Below are positions 1-15,384 of a stretch of 64,000 nucleotides of DNA, piece after piece. The notes beneath the pieces were generated by a model, which did no database searches, had not been told where the DNA came from, and saw nothing but the letters and a program-made list of their open reading frames with translations. This DNA comes from Acanthaster planci. Taxonomy: Eukaryota > Echinodermata > Asteroidea > Valvatida > Acanthasteridae. The translations under genes were made by a program, and so were the position numbers. Positions within the stretch are counted from its first letter, which is position 1; every line of letters begins with the position of its first letter. The DNA is taken from contig NW_019091425.1 of assembly GCF_001949145.1 (NCBI RefSeq), forward strand, positions 282,575-346,574. The letters run 5' to 3'.

Positions 1-159
1 TCTTGGGCGAACATACCCGAATATGCATTCGTGTTTTCACTAGGACACAGGTGGCGTCTCTACACTTTTTCCCATCAGAAACAGCCGTTTCTCCCCGCTT
101 GTAGCAGCACAAGCCTGAGGTGGGACTCTAAAATGGGAGACTCTCCCTACCCCAATTAC

Positions 160-3396
<3,237 letters not shown>

Positions 3397-5197
3397 AGCT
3401 AACGTCCAAAAACAACTGCTTCAACTCCAACACTTCTTCTCAGGCAACAAACGCCTTAGCTGGGCTGGATGGGTTTAGGTGAAGCGCGGGCCGAACGAAC
3501 TGGGACGATGTGTCTGAAACCTGTTTCTTTTTCCTTTTCGAAGCGTTGACAATTTAACAGTTAACCAGACTAAATACTTGGCCGCATAGATGTGTACGTA
3601 CGTTTACACGTACATGTACAGGTACATGTGCCCTACATGTACACATTCATGTTATCATGCAGCGCAGGGCCAGGGACCGGCTGGGCGCGGCGCCTTTATC
3701 TGCATGATATAATTATGCAATTTGCGGGTGATGCAATCTACGGTGTAGTACACATGTACCATGGAGGAAGGTAATCTTCAAAGCTAGCCTAGGCTTCACC
3801 AGCGCTTTGTTTCAGCCGGCCTCCGTGTGGCATGTGTGCTTTCTTAGCACGTCGATTCGATAGTCTCAACGTGGAACTTCACTGGAAGGTTATTCTATAT
3901 TTTATTTCATAGGCCTACATGTATAGGCCTGTTTAGTAAGTATACATGTACTTACTGCTCCACCATGTCCACGGCGGTTGTCTATCGCCAGAGCCTGTGC
4001 GGTCCTTCGTTAGCCAGCCGCGTACCGTAGGAGCGCGATACGCGCGACAGTTTCGGGGGCACGCCTGCGCATGCTGATATAATGTCCTGTCATTTTAAAA
4101 ATGTTGAAAAACATTAATCTTGAAATCTGATGAGTGAGAAGTACAAACATTAGTATCTGAATAAACCTTTTGTGAGTTAAATTTGAATAATTAGGCTAGG
4201 CCTAGGTCTGATCCATGTAAACTGATATTAAAGTGATAAACATGTACATGTAGGTCTAGGCCTAAACATGATACTTTGAATTCCCCAGACTGAAGACTCC
4301 ATTGCTGTACCTTGTGATTTGGGGCAACCTCTTGCACAGAGACAACCACCGCTGGAATGGACTGGTTCCATTGCACCCTTCTTATCCACTGAAAACAGTG
4401 TACTGGTGCAAAAAGGCATCTCTTACGGTAGTCCTATTCCTAACTAAGCAAAAGCTTGCCCTGAATCACGAGTTATAGCAACAATGTCTTCAGTAGGGAC
4501 AATTCAAATGGTTATGTTCACGTGAATTTAAAGAACTCAGTGTACCAGTTTTTGTTCAAATTTAACTTGCAAAAAGCTCATTGGCCAAGCATCCAGGCAG
4601 AGCAAACATCACACAAACAGGGGACTGTGTACATGTATTTGGAGACCACATTCCAATAGGGGGACCTTCAGTTTAACTTTTGGACTCACCTTAGTAGATT
4701 ACCATGACATCATGCTCAACAACTGTAGAGTTCATGTTGTAAAAAGGATGCAGAGTTTTGAGGTTTGAAGGAAATTATGAGAGGAAACTTTGTGTTTTTA
4801 CACATGACATGGGTGGAGTCAAATTTGCATGGCAGGTTCATCAGTAAGAAAGTCACATTTTCTCAAAATTTACAATTCGAAATTTCAAAATAAAATGCGA
4901 CAGATCAAGCATTGCACATGGCCTATCACCATCATTCAGTCTTGTGGCACAGAGTGGGTCAATTACCGGTACCTTTTCTTTCCAATGCACAGTTGTGGAA
5001 GTATTTTTTGAAAACGGATAGTCCAAATTTTCCTGCTAGATCAACCGATAGGCATAGGTACATGTAATCGATGGGCAGATTTACTTTTCCTACTAATAAT
5101 TGAGTGAAATCCGTGCTATCTGCTAACAGATGCAGCTTGTCATCATTGTCATTTTCTGTCTTCTCTACACAGTGATCAGTGCCAAGGTTTCCCCAAA
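3397..5197. other. Divergent PCGF / HPDL upstream region
   Basis: PCGF reads left from 3396 and HPDL reads right from 5198. This stretch should hold both promoters and 5' UTRs. A GC-richer patch lies at about 3960-4075. A well-formed acceptor, CTTCTCTACACAG, ends at 5172, 25 bases before the HPDL ATG, so HPDL probably has at least one upstream noncoding exon. No core promoter element could be assigned. Alternating TACATGTACA-type palindromes occur at about 3595-3650 and 4240-4255. Confidence 0.5.
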
Positions 5198-8100
5198 ATG
5201 GCTCACGTTCACCACGTTCAAATCTTGGTCCAAAATGGCACCAAGTATCTGCAGAAGTTCACGCAAAATGCCAACTTCCAGCTGTTTGCCTCACGTAAGA
5301 GCGCCAACCTCAGGCAGTGGGCTGTAAGGAGTGGGTCGATTGTGTTCATCATCACCGACAAAGTCAAAAGAGATGCTCTGATGGGAGATTCCTCAGCAGT
5401 GAGAGATAGCAACGCACACCTGAAAAGTAAGCGTCGAAAAACTGAAGTGAGATGTCAACCAGTTCCGGAAACGTTGGAGCCGGTTCACTTGCAGGCCTTA
5501 CCAGATCATTGTTTTCTGGAACCGTCTGAATTTTCAAAATTGTACAACTTACCCTGTGGTACAGATTGTCAATCAAGGCAACACAGAGACACAGTTTTCA
5601 ATATTGCATTTGAAGTGAGGGATGTCGGAGAAGCGTTGACCAGAGCTGCTACCAATGGAGCAAAGATACTGTGTCAGACTGCAGTTGTTAGCGACACAAC
5701 GAACAACGGGCACGTGACCATCGCTGCTGTTCAATCCTGTGTCGGCAATGTTGTCCACACGTTAGTCGACAGCTCTCACTACCACGGCGTGTTTCTGCCT
5801 GGGTTTGTTTCGACCAGGGATCATTCAGTAGAGAGTAGATCTGACATACCGCTCGCAAATGGAGAACTCCCAGCATGCCTTACAAGCCACATTGATCACG
5901 TGACCTTTGCCTGTCCAGTCGGTTCATCCTCAGAAGTTCTCGGGTGGTACGAGAGATGTTTTGGAATGAAGCGATTTCTTCTTACAAGGTTGGTTATCTC
6001 CCATAAAAATTATTTCTACATTTACATTGTAAAATCATTGGATTTTGTTCATTAATTTTCAAGTAGATAAAAGCAGGGAAAGTTGAGTCTTATATGTCAT
6101 CAAAATGTGCATTTTGATAAAGCTCACATCGAAAAGCTTATTTTAAGATTTCTTATTTTTTGTGGGTCATCTCAGTGAAGAAAGCGAATCTGAAGGCTTC
6201 ATTGTTCGTGGCAAAAATGTGGGACTCCGCCTGAAAGCCATGGAGTACTGGCACTGTGCAGAAACCGGCCTGACGCTGCCAGCCAAACAGGAAAAGGAGG
6301 ACGCCAGTTGGCCACGCCCACCCATTGCCAAGTTTGTCATTGCAGAGGCATTGCCACACCAAGGTACAGTGTGTTTAAATAGATTTGGTAGGTCATTCGA
6401 AAAGCCACTCAACCAATGAGCCAATTTGAAATGTCAAAAAAGCAAAATCATTCAAGGGCAATGCACTTACATGTAATGTGATGTCAGCTGTAGCATGTTA
6501 AGTGTGTACAGAAGTGGTTATTGATGTTCGAATGACCAGTAACATGCTTCATTTTGTGTAAGCGATGTTGAAATTTTTAACTGACAAAATTTTATGACTG
6601 TGAGCTGCTAAAGCAAACCACCTTGTCCTTGTTATTTGAGGTTTTACCTCAGGGAAAGGGAAGCATTGAGCATGTGTGCCAGCATTTGAAAAGGAGCATC
6701 CAAATATGCCTGACATTGAAACAGGGTGTAAAAGTTGAGGCTTGAAGCTTTTATGTACATTTTTAAGGTGAAATAAAGTGTACAAAACAGGTCACTGGAT
6801 GTCTCAAGGACACCAGACACGTCACAGGCCCAAAATCTGTCGGGTCAATGCAGCGATGTGGCTAGGATTTTCGGGGGGGGGGGGGGGGGGGGGACCCTGA
6901 CCTCTTTCATGCAAGAGGGTGTTCTTTTTCATGAGGTTGAAGGGGATTAATATCTGCTGTTAAGTATACTTCCGTCCTTTCATGTTTCATTACTTAACAA
7001 GACATACTTGGTGCAGACAAGAAGTACAACTCCAGATCACTGCGATACAAGCGGGATCTCCTAATGGTTGCTTCTGTACATATTTTATTGGGCATACAGG
7101 AACAACGACAACATATCTGGAAACACAGACACAGAAAGGAGGCTTGATTAAGAATCTAACTCAGATCGTTTCAAAGTTTCAAACCATTCACTTTCTCTAG
7201 TGTCAAAAATTGACACAAATTTACATTCCGCTGGAATATATCAACTACATTCACCACAACTGAACTAGTCGCTAAACCAGATATCACTGTAATTAGAATG
7301 AAGCTAAAACTGGAATGAGTGGGCTGGTCATGAATAAACAAGCAGAAGGCAGAGTGAAAATCAAACCATTGACATGTGAGAAAATTAAGCCTAATTCATG
7401 TCATCAAATGTACACACCAGGAGTATATTCTACGGGTGAGCCAAAGAAATTATCTAGTAAGTTACAAGCAAATCTATTTGTATTTCTACGTTATCAATCA
7501 CTAGTGCAATCTTGTTGTAAAATTCGTTCTGTGTAATTCCAATCTCAGATGAAATTATTCATTTACATTGTTCTATTTACCTGAAGGTTTCCTTTTCCCG
7601 GACTTGTACTGTTACACAGGATACAACAGAATGATTAAAAAATACCAACAAAGAATTTCATTGTTTATTAAGTTACACACGGCGCAGTTATACGCAACGC
7701 TTATGAGCTGTTATACAGCAGTCCAGGTGTTACTCAATCCAATGCTTTTAAAAAGGCAGGTTCTTCACAAATGAAAGATAACAAGTTTTCTCTGGAGGGA
7801 GGACACCCTCCCCCGCCCCTGACTACATGTATCTGCTGGCCCTGTATAAGTATACTAGTATACCTAAACTCAACCCTGCAAAATGGGACACAAGTCCTTA
7901 TTTTTGAGTTATGCAATCCCCAGGCCCCAACCAAGTGGAGAGATTCCTGCAGGAACATGGGGGCGCCGGTATCCAGCACATCGGTCTCCACACACACGAT
8001 ATCCTCCAGGCAGTCAGCACTCTGCGCAAGGCCGGTCTCAATTTCATTGATCCACCCCCAGCCTACTACACACAGGTGGGAGATTGTTCCCTGCTTAAAA

Positions 8101-9495
8101 AAGAAAGGCCCTCTTGTGTTCATGCATTAAACCAATAGACAAATCTGAGCTCAGCAAATGTTAAAACAATGCCCATGTAGTGATGCTACAGACTTTCAAA
8201 GATTATGCTGTGTACTCATAATGTATGCTGTATAGATACATAGTGTATCACCCCAAGGAAGGTAATTTCTCCGTTAAAGTCTTCCTAAAAAGCCACTGTT
8301 AGAGGCAAGACCTCTTATTCTTCTTATTAAAAAGACCATCTCAAAACCAATGCAGGACCTCCAGTCTGAATTCAAGTCATAGGGAGAGGGCTGAAATCGT
8401 GTTCACTGTGCCCCAGTGACGAGCAGGGAAAAAACTACCGGCATTGCCCTGTTATGCTGTCTTCACCCATCCTTAGAGCAGTGACCTCACACAGATAAGG
8501 ACCCACCTCTTCCCTGTTACAGGTTGGTAAACTGACTGAAATCTCTCGCATCCGAGATGACCTAGGCCTCCTCCAGAGACTGGGTATCCTCCTGGATGAG
8601 GAGACATGTCACGGTGACAGCGATGACAAAGAAGGAAACCAAGATGGGGACAAGATGCATCTTAGAAAAACTCGGAGCAAGTAAGAAGCAGAATCGTCTT
8701 GTATCTCAACTCAAACAGAGCCACATAGCACATTCTGGCAGAGTCAGGAAGTCACTGGCCATTGAAATAATGCATGCAGCCCTTTGAATATTCCAATAGA
8801 ATTTATAATGATTTCTTGGTACACGTATGTCATCTTCATATTAAAGCTTGGTGTTTTATAAAGATAAAGAATCCACACTCAAGGATTTTAGTGTCATGTC
8901 GGATAACTATTACGTATCAGGGTCTTCCTCAATCAGGTTGGGTTTGTTTGAGCTGGCACACCTGCAAAATGAATTACACAAACTGGTTGATCACCCCACC
9001 ATAATATTATGAGCAATCTATCCTCAAACTGTGAAGTTTGAAGCCATTACTCAGGCACCCGATTTATATTGGTCTCTACAGACAGTCCTTTGGAGTACAT
9101 ATAATGGTAAGGGGGCTAGACACTAGTTGACCCTGGAGATACTTTGTTTGCCTGCATTATGAACAGTGTACGTATTGGTTTTAACTGTACACTTATATCT
9201 GTTATTGTTAGTAGCTCTTTTAAGAACTCTGGGGGCTTATTGTTTTTTGTGGGTCAGGTACCTGATGCAAACGTTCACCAAGCCCATCTTTGAACAGGAC
9301 ACATTCTTTCTAGAGATCATCCAAAGACACGGTGCAACGGGATTTGGAGCGGGCAACATCAGGGCATTGTGGAGGGCAGTGCAGTCTTACATGTCTTTGA
9401 CGACCTTTGACCCTTGTGTTGAGCAGAGGTTATGCTCAGATCACTTTGGGAGGAAATTGGATCCTTCCGTTGTTACTCTTATCAAGGTCCACTGA
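5198..9495 (+). CDS. HPDL: 4-hydroxyphenylpyruvate dioxygenase-like protein (HPDL)
   Basis: HPDL is a vicinal-oxygen-chelate Fe(II) dioxygenase; in mammals it is mitochondrial and linked to coenzyme Q headgroup synthesis. Five exons join without a frame break: 5198-5988, 6176-6363, 7924-8075, 8523-8680 and 9258-9495, giving about 508 residues against roughly 370 in human. All three expected iron ligands are present: His about 234 in HIDHVTFAC, His about 345 in [10 protein letters not shown] and Glu about 449 in [32 protein letters not shown] and [14 protein letters not shown] are diagnostic of HPDL rather than HPD. The extra length is mainly a hydrophilic insertion at about residues 60-130, an acidic stretch in exon 4 and a longer C-terminal tail. 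The ATG chosen gives MAHVHHVQI, aligning with the family N-terminus. No clear mitochondrial presequence is visible. No AATAAA was found in the 390 bases after the stop. Confidence 0.92.
6873..6893. repeat. Homopolymer of 21 G residues in HPDL intron 2
   Basis: An uninterrupted run of 21 G lies on the plus strand, followed by ACCCTGACC. Its true length may be mis-assembled, and on the transcribed strand it could form a G-quadruplex. Confidence 0.9.
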
Positions 9496-9882
9496 AGAAA
9501 TTTATTCTTGGCACAGTACGGTAGTGATTTCTGGATATAATTCGTCGGTATTACCATGAAGTGACGTATCGTGGAGAAAGTCTTTGGATGGCATCTCACT
9601 TTGTGGTGCACCAAAACTATCCGATACATCACTTCCTGGTGAAACTGACAAATTTATTTTTGATCTTTTTCCTGTGTTAGTCACATTTTTTGAAAGAGGA
9701 TATCATTGGAGTATTTGTAACTTACCTCAAGCTCAAACTATGGATCAAAGAATTGAAGGTTTGAAGCTGCGATTTGATATGAGACAATTTTCTCTACCAA
9801 CCTCATGTTTTGATACGCACATAATGTTTGTACGTGTACATTCCCCAGTTGAAAAGTGTGCTATTCTTGGTTTTTTTCGGGT

Positions 9883-10048
9883 GGGGTGGTTTAGGGCAGT
9901 ACAGGGAGTAACAGGCGGGGTGGTTTAGGGCAGTGCAGGGAGTAACAGGCTGGGTGGTTTAGGGCAGTGCAGGGAGTAACAGGCTGGGTGGTTTAGGGCA
10001 GTACAGGGAGTAACAGGCAGGGTGGTTTAGGGCAGTACAGGGAGTAAC
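9883..10048. repeat. 34-bp minisatellite running into an assembly gap
   Basis: The unit is TGGTTTAGGGCAGTRCAGGG followed by AGTAACAGGCNGGG. The anchor TGGTTTA recurs at 9887, 9921, 9955, 9989 and 10023, exactly every 34 bases, and the array is cut by the gap at 10049. Copies differ mainly at one R position and at one base near the unit end. Confidence 0.97.
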
Positions 10049-10907
10049 NNNNNNNNNNNNNNNNNNNNNNNNNNNNNNNNNNNNNNNNNNNNNNNNNNNN
10101 NNNNNNNNNNNNNNNNNNNNNNNNNNNNNNNNNNNNNNNNNNNNNNNNNNNNNNNNNNNNNNNNNNNNNNNNNNNNNNNNNNNNNNNNNNNNNNNNNNNN
10201 NNNNNNNNNNNNNNNNNNNNNNNNNNNNNNNNNNNNNNNNNNNNNNNNNNNNNNNNNNNNNNNNNNNNNNNNNNNNNNNNNNNNNNNNNNNNNNNNNNNN
10301 NNNNNNNNNNNNNNNNNNNNNNNNNNNNNNNNNNNNNNNNNNNNNNNNNNNNNNNNNNNNNNNNNNNNNNNNNNNNNNNNNNNNNNNNNNNNNNNNNNNN
10401 NNNNNNNNNNNNNNNNNNNNNNNNNNNNNNNNNNNNNNNNNNNNNNNNNNNNNNNNNNNNNNNNNNNNNNNNNNNNNNNNNNNNNNNNNNNNNNNNNNNN
10501 NNNNNNNNNNNNNNNNNNNNNNNNNNNNNNNNNNNNNNNNNNNNNNNNNNNNNNNNNNNNNNNNNNNNNNNNNNNNNNNNNNNNNNNNNNNNNNNNNNNN
10601 NNNNNNNNNNNNNNNNNNNNNNNNNNNNNNNNNNNNNNNNNNNNNNNNNNNNNNNNNNNNNNNNNNNNNNNNNNNNNNNNNNNNNNNNNNNNNNNNNNNN
10701 NNNNNNNNNNNNNNNNNNNNNNNNNNNNNNNNNNNNNNNNNNNNNNNNNNNNNNNNNNNNNNNNNNNNNNNNNNNNNNNNNNNNNNNNNNNNNNNNNNNN
10801 NNNNNNNNNNNNNNNNNNNNNNNNNNNNNNNNNNNNNNNNNNNNNNNNNNNNNNNNNNNNNNNNNNNNNNNNNNNNNNNNNNNNNNNNNNNNNNNNNNNN
10901 NNNNNNN
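10049..10907. other. Assembly gap (859 N)
   Basis: These bases are unknown. The gap begins inside the 34-bp tandem array, so the repeat is the likely reason the assembly broke. The right flank (10908 on) does not continue the repeat. Confidence 1.
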
Positions 10908-11168
10908 ATTTCTTGGGTTTCATGAGAGTTTATATTCCAAGACTCGTCTGTAACTGTGTCACTCTGCAAATCATGTTTCCATCGAAGGACTGTAAGCTTT
11001 TTATCAAGCATTTTTTGTGAGAAATGTGCACAGAGGTGTGCAATGAAGAATAGTGATTGTTATGACAAGCCTATGTATTCGCTTGCCATTGGCTCATATG
11101 GCATTACGACTTTTCCTTCAAAGATTCTGTTGAATTTATCAGTTGTGATTTGTGTAACAGAGATGTCC

Positions 11169-11267
11169 TGCAATACGGGCGATTCACAGTAGTGTGCCTC
11201 CAAGAGTTTGCAATGCCATTGACCATTGACTCTTGGAGGCGTACTATTGTGAATTGACCATTTTGCA
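11169..11267. mobile_element. MITE family B, copy 1 (99 bp)
   Basis: The left half starts TGCAATACGGGCGATTCACA and continues GTAGTGTGCCTCCAAGAG; it is a near-complete inverted copy of the right half ending ATTGTGAATTGACCATTTTGCA. A second, longer member with the same ends lies at 44121-44284. There is no coding capacity. Confidence 0.7.
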
Positions 11268-14200
11268 GAAATTTTATGAACTGAAATGACATACATTTTT
11301 TCTTAATGAAATCGGAACCGTTCAAAAATGGGTGGAACATTGCAATGTAGGTTTTCTCAGTGAAATTCTGCAGTAGAGCAGCCAATTTCATTTAAATGCA
11401 TTCATTTGAGCAATTTTGCCTCCCCAGTTCTTACTGCTTCTTCAATTCACAATACGGGCGCTGAAGTTCCTTTTGCAACGGGTTCAATTCTAGCATTTCG
11501 TCTTTTCATTTAGCAAAGCTGAAAGATTTTTGCTGATTTTTTTGTGTGTGTTTTGACTTTCGAAAGGAGGCAATCAATTTTGGTGGTGCTGCTGCTTTTC
11601 AACTACTGATGGTTTTAGGATTTTTTATTTTCTTGTGAACATTGACCTCATATTTTGAAGTACATTAGGCTTTTTTTTTATTTCCAAGACTTGTTTCTTT
11701 CAATTTGTCATACAAAATGAAATAACCTACACTTGCTCATCATTTAACTTTTCTTAAATCTTGTAAATTTGGATACCTTCAGTCATTCATTCATTGGACA
11801 GCTGTTGATGAAATAAACCATTATATATAATTCAGAGATAGCATGTTAACTATTTGAATAAAGTGACCTCTTAAAGAAAGAAAATCTGCTTTTTTTTATT
11901 TGTACAGTGTTTTAAAGGTATAGTTGTAACATGTAAGCAGTATCCAAAAAAAAAGAAGAATTGGGTACCGGTCCTTTTTTTTTCCGTTTTGTTATCTAAA
12001 TCTCAAATTCCAAAACTTTTCCCAAAACCTTTCATGATCATTGGTCAGTTTAAGTGTAAAAAATATTGTTCTGCCATATACAATTCCTCCAGTACTGCAT
12101 CCAGCGCTTGAGTCCAGGTGGGGCAAACAGGATTTTTTTTAACATTAGAAGACCCCCCCCCATCTAATGGTAGGTGCTTTTACTTTCCTTAACCACTTGA
12201 TGCTGGATGACGTGTAAACACACAATTTTCCTTTTGTTTGTTACACAGAGGACGTGCACGCTCGTTTAAGACTTTTTCATTTCCGCGGTTGACATATTAA
12301 TGTGTTGAGTCATAAATCGCAATTTTGAAGAATTTGCAGGAAAATCACCACCCCCGGCAGTTTTTGTGGGTAAGAAAATCCAATGTTAACTGGTTAAATG
12401 TCAGTACTTTCTGTGGACCTGTAACATGATGACATCACATTGGTAGTGAGGTGGGATGAGGTCCATCACGTACCCATGGCAATGCACACATGTAAGAAGG
12501 CATTGCGTCAAGATGTCTTAGGTCTATTCCATATGGAAGTGACAACATGTCCCCCGAAGGCAACTATACTCTCCCCCATGCCTCTGAATCTAATTCACGG
12601 AGTGCAAATGCAGCAGTGTGGGACCTTGGTAGGGGAGTCGTACCATTGGTACAGCGCTTGGCATGCAGCTTTAGTTGGAATGCTTGGTCATACAGGAAAT
12701 GGACACCCCATTGTAACAAAACCTATAACACACTCCTATTGTACTTGAAGGTAGATTTGGAGCAGTAAACTAAAAACACAATGGGATTTGCTTCAAAAGA
12801 ACTGCAAAGAGGCTGCCGTGCTCAGTTACCCTTTTTTTAATACCTTTGGTCTACCTGGAACGTAAATCACACACTTTTGGTACAAATGAATCTTCTTTCT
12901 CTTTCTTTTGTCTGGAACAGACTTCAATGTCTTCAGTGAAAATAAAGCTGTCAAGTTAGAAAGTATGCAATGTCAGTTTTCACACTCTTTCATTTCAGTT
13001 TCAAGTCAAACTCATCTGTAATCATTTTCAAAAGCTGGCTTGTTTGCTCAATTCGAATACTAAAACAAAATCTTTTCTTTGAGCTTGAACTTTCTTCTTT
13101 GACAATTCTGGTCAATCAAACATAGCTCTCTGGTTTTAAAGATACACGTACATACAAAGCTTAAGTGCGTGTCAACAACCTACAAAGGAAAGACAGAAAG
13201 AAAGCAAACAGAAGTTTTAACTTCTACATAATCTATAGAATTTGAAAACTGGTTCTTCCCTGAGCCTTTGTGAAAAACACAAAAATCAACAATAAAGGAG
13301 TTGTATACACACAAGATCAATTCATCATAACCTGTTTGCTTGCTCTAAAACAATTGATTTTAAACGGAAATATGAAAGATCCTGTTCCCAAAATTCAAAT
13401 GCTTTAATGAAGAAAGTATGGTTCATGAATTCTATGAAAAAGCACACAAGTAATTCCTTTGTCATACTATATTGCTTATAACAAATGCTAAAGTTTGGCA
13501 TCTTGACATAACACATTTTGGGAAACGTTGTAATCGAACTTTTCAGACTTGAGTCAAGTCTAACAGGAGTGGCTGTTTCTGAGGGGAGAGATCCTCAAAA
13601 TTTAACAGCACCAGGGATGAGATTGACCAATGATAAAAATAGCTGAAAACAGCTCAAAAAGACATAAAGAAGCTGAACTGTGAAAATCTCCTATACTTTT
13701 GTACACAGCCAGTGAGGAAAAAAAGCTGAAATCCAAACAAAAAAAGCGAAAATCAGCTGAAAAACTGAGAAATCTCACCCCTGCCGAGAATACAAAACAG
13801 CTGGTTCAAAGTAGTGATTCACTTTTCTTTCATCAAATTACAGCCCTCCACAGTCTTAACACTGGACTGATTATGTCTCTAAAAATTTAAACCATCGATG
13901 GAAACAGATGAGTCTCAAATGCTCCCAACTAAAACACAGCTTATAAATACAGAAGGAATGAACTAGATGAATTCACCTACATCTACATGCTGTCAGAATG
14001 TCCTCGGTAATACTGAATGTTTTTTCCCTTTTGAAAGCAACACAGATGGCAATGCAAAAAGAGGGACTCTACATTTTAGAAGGCAACAGAAAGTTCTCTT
14101 GGAGGTCCCAAATGGAGTCTCAAATGCAAGTGGAGGCACCAGGAATTTCACTGACTCACTTCAGTACTGGATTAAATTATTGGCATTTTCTTTCTTTGGC

Positions 14201-15384
14201 AAGACTTATTGCACTTAAACATGGACAACAAAACTGCAAACAAACAATTGCCATTTTTCTTAACTTCACCTTTGGCCAAAATGATTGTTCAATCTCAAGA
14301 AACAGATTCTGTCAACTTGATAATTGTAAATATGGACATTTTAAGTTTTCATTCAGATGAAGGCTTTTTTGTATTACTATTCAATTTAAGGGTACATAAA
14401 TTAAACACTAATCCTGCACACTGTAGTACATTAGTACTTTTAATTCAACATCAATGGTCTTTACCTTATAAATCTTTCAATATATCTTCTTTTACAGTAT
14501 GTTTAAAATATCTTTTCAGGTGCACAACATCTTGAATTGCACATTAATACCTGCCACTTTGTGACTTTTTAGTCATATTACAAATATTTCAACACAGAAA
14601 TCGGACCATTATTTCATTTAAATCTTCTTTTGGAAAGACAAATACACTATAACAATTTCAAGATTTCATTTTCAATTAGAAATATTCTCTTCGTAACAAA
14701 ACTGCTAACTTAATTAATGCATTATTTGACCACAACTATTTGAATGTTCAAGAACTAACCATGCTTTCTTTTCTTTTCTTTGTTTTATTTTTCCTTTTTT
14801 TTTCAACTAGGCAAAGGGCTCTTAAGTTATTCCATTCACTATCATTTCATCAATAAAACCTTTTTCTTTCCAAAGGTATCACAATATTTACTAGTTAGTG
14901 CAACCACTTGAATCATTTTTGCCGTGTTTATTAAAGTAAATTGATCAAATGTCAATGTTTGAAAATGCTACTGAAATATTTGAAAAAACGCAGCTGCATA
15001 AATTTCTACTCCTAAATCTTAAAAGGCACAACTTTCAATCCTGATTGTCATATTTGTATTTTTAGAAATAATAAGAAATTTGAAATGGCATTCTTTCATT
15101 TTTTAAAAAATAATTTCTGCACTCTCACTCGAGATACTTTTAAGAAATCTTTCTTAAGGGAAAAGAGTAAAAATCATCAGAAAACTGCATACACCTGTTT
15201 CACTTTTTCCCCTTTTTTGTAATCATGCTCTTTTTCTTTTCTTTTCTTTTTGTGGTGGGAGAGGAATTGATTGGGATATCAAAGGAGGGCGGCAGACATT
15301 TCTTTTGAGGCACTGGGGAAGGGCCAGAAATATACTGGAACCATGGAAGACTTGGTTCATTTGTAAACTTAACTTATCCCCTGG

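Larger units (their letters stand above)
9496..15384. other. Spacer between HPDL and cyclin J, with a gap
   Basis: No gene was recognised. The stretch holds a minisatellite (about 9883-10048), an 859-base run of N (10049-10907) and a 99-bp MITE (11169-11267). The right portion is strongly AT-rich and should contain the cyclin J 3' UTR: minus-strand AATAAA hexamers lie at 14927-14932 and 14784-14789. Open frames at 12440-12768 and 13967-14535 show no domain and no coding character. Confidence 0.6.

Noticed and set aside
1-41. Minus-strand segment after TGTGTCCTAG as the next PCGF exon
   Set aside because: Its translation (ENTNAYSGMF) does not resemble the conserved DIVYKLVPG region that should follow the RING; the next exon is probably beyond the edge.
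9959-11011. Long open frames spanning the first gap (and likewise 60903-61671 at the second)
   Set aside because: They exist only because N bases contain no stop codons.
12440-12768. Overlapping open frames in the HPDL-cyclin J spacer
   Set aside because: There is no domain, no splice-site support and no coding-like composition.
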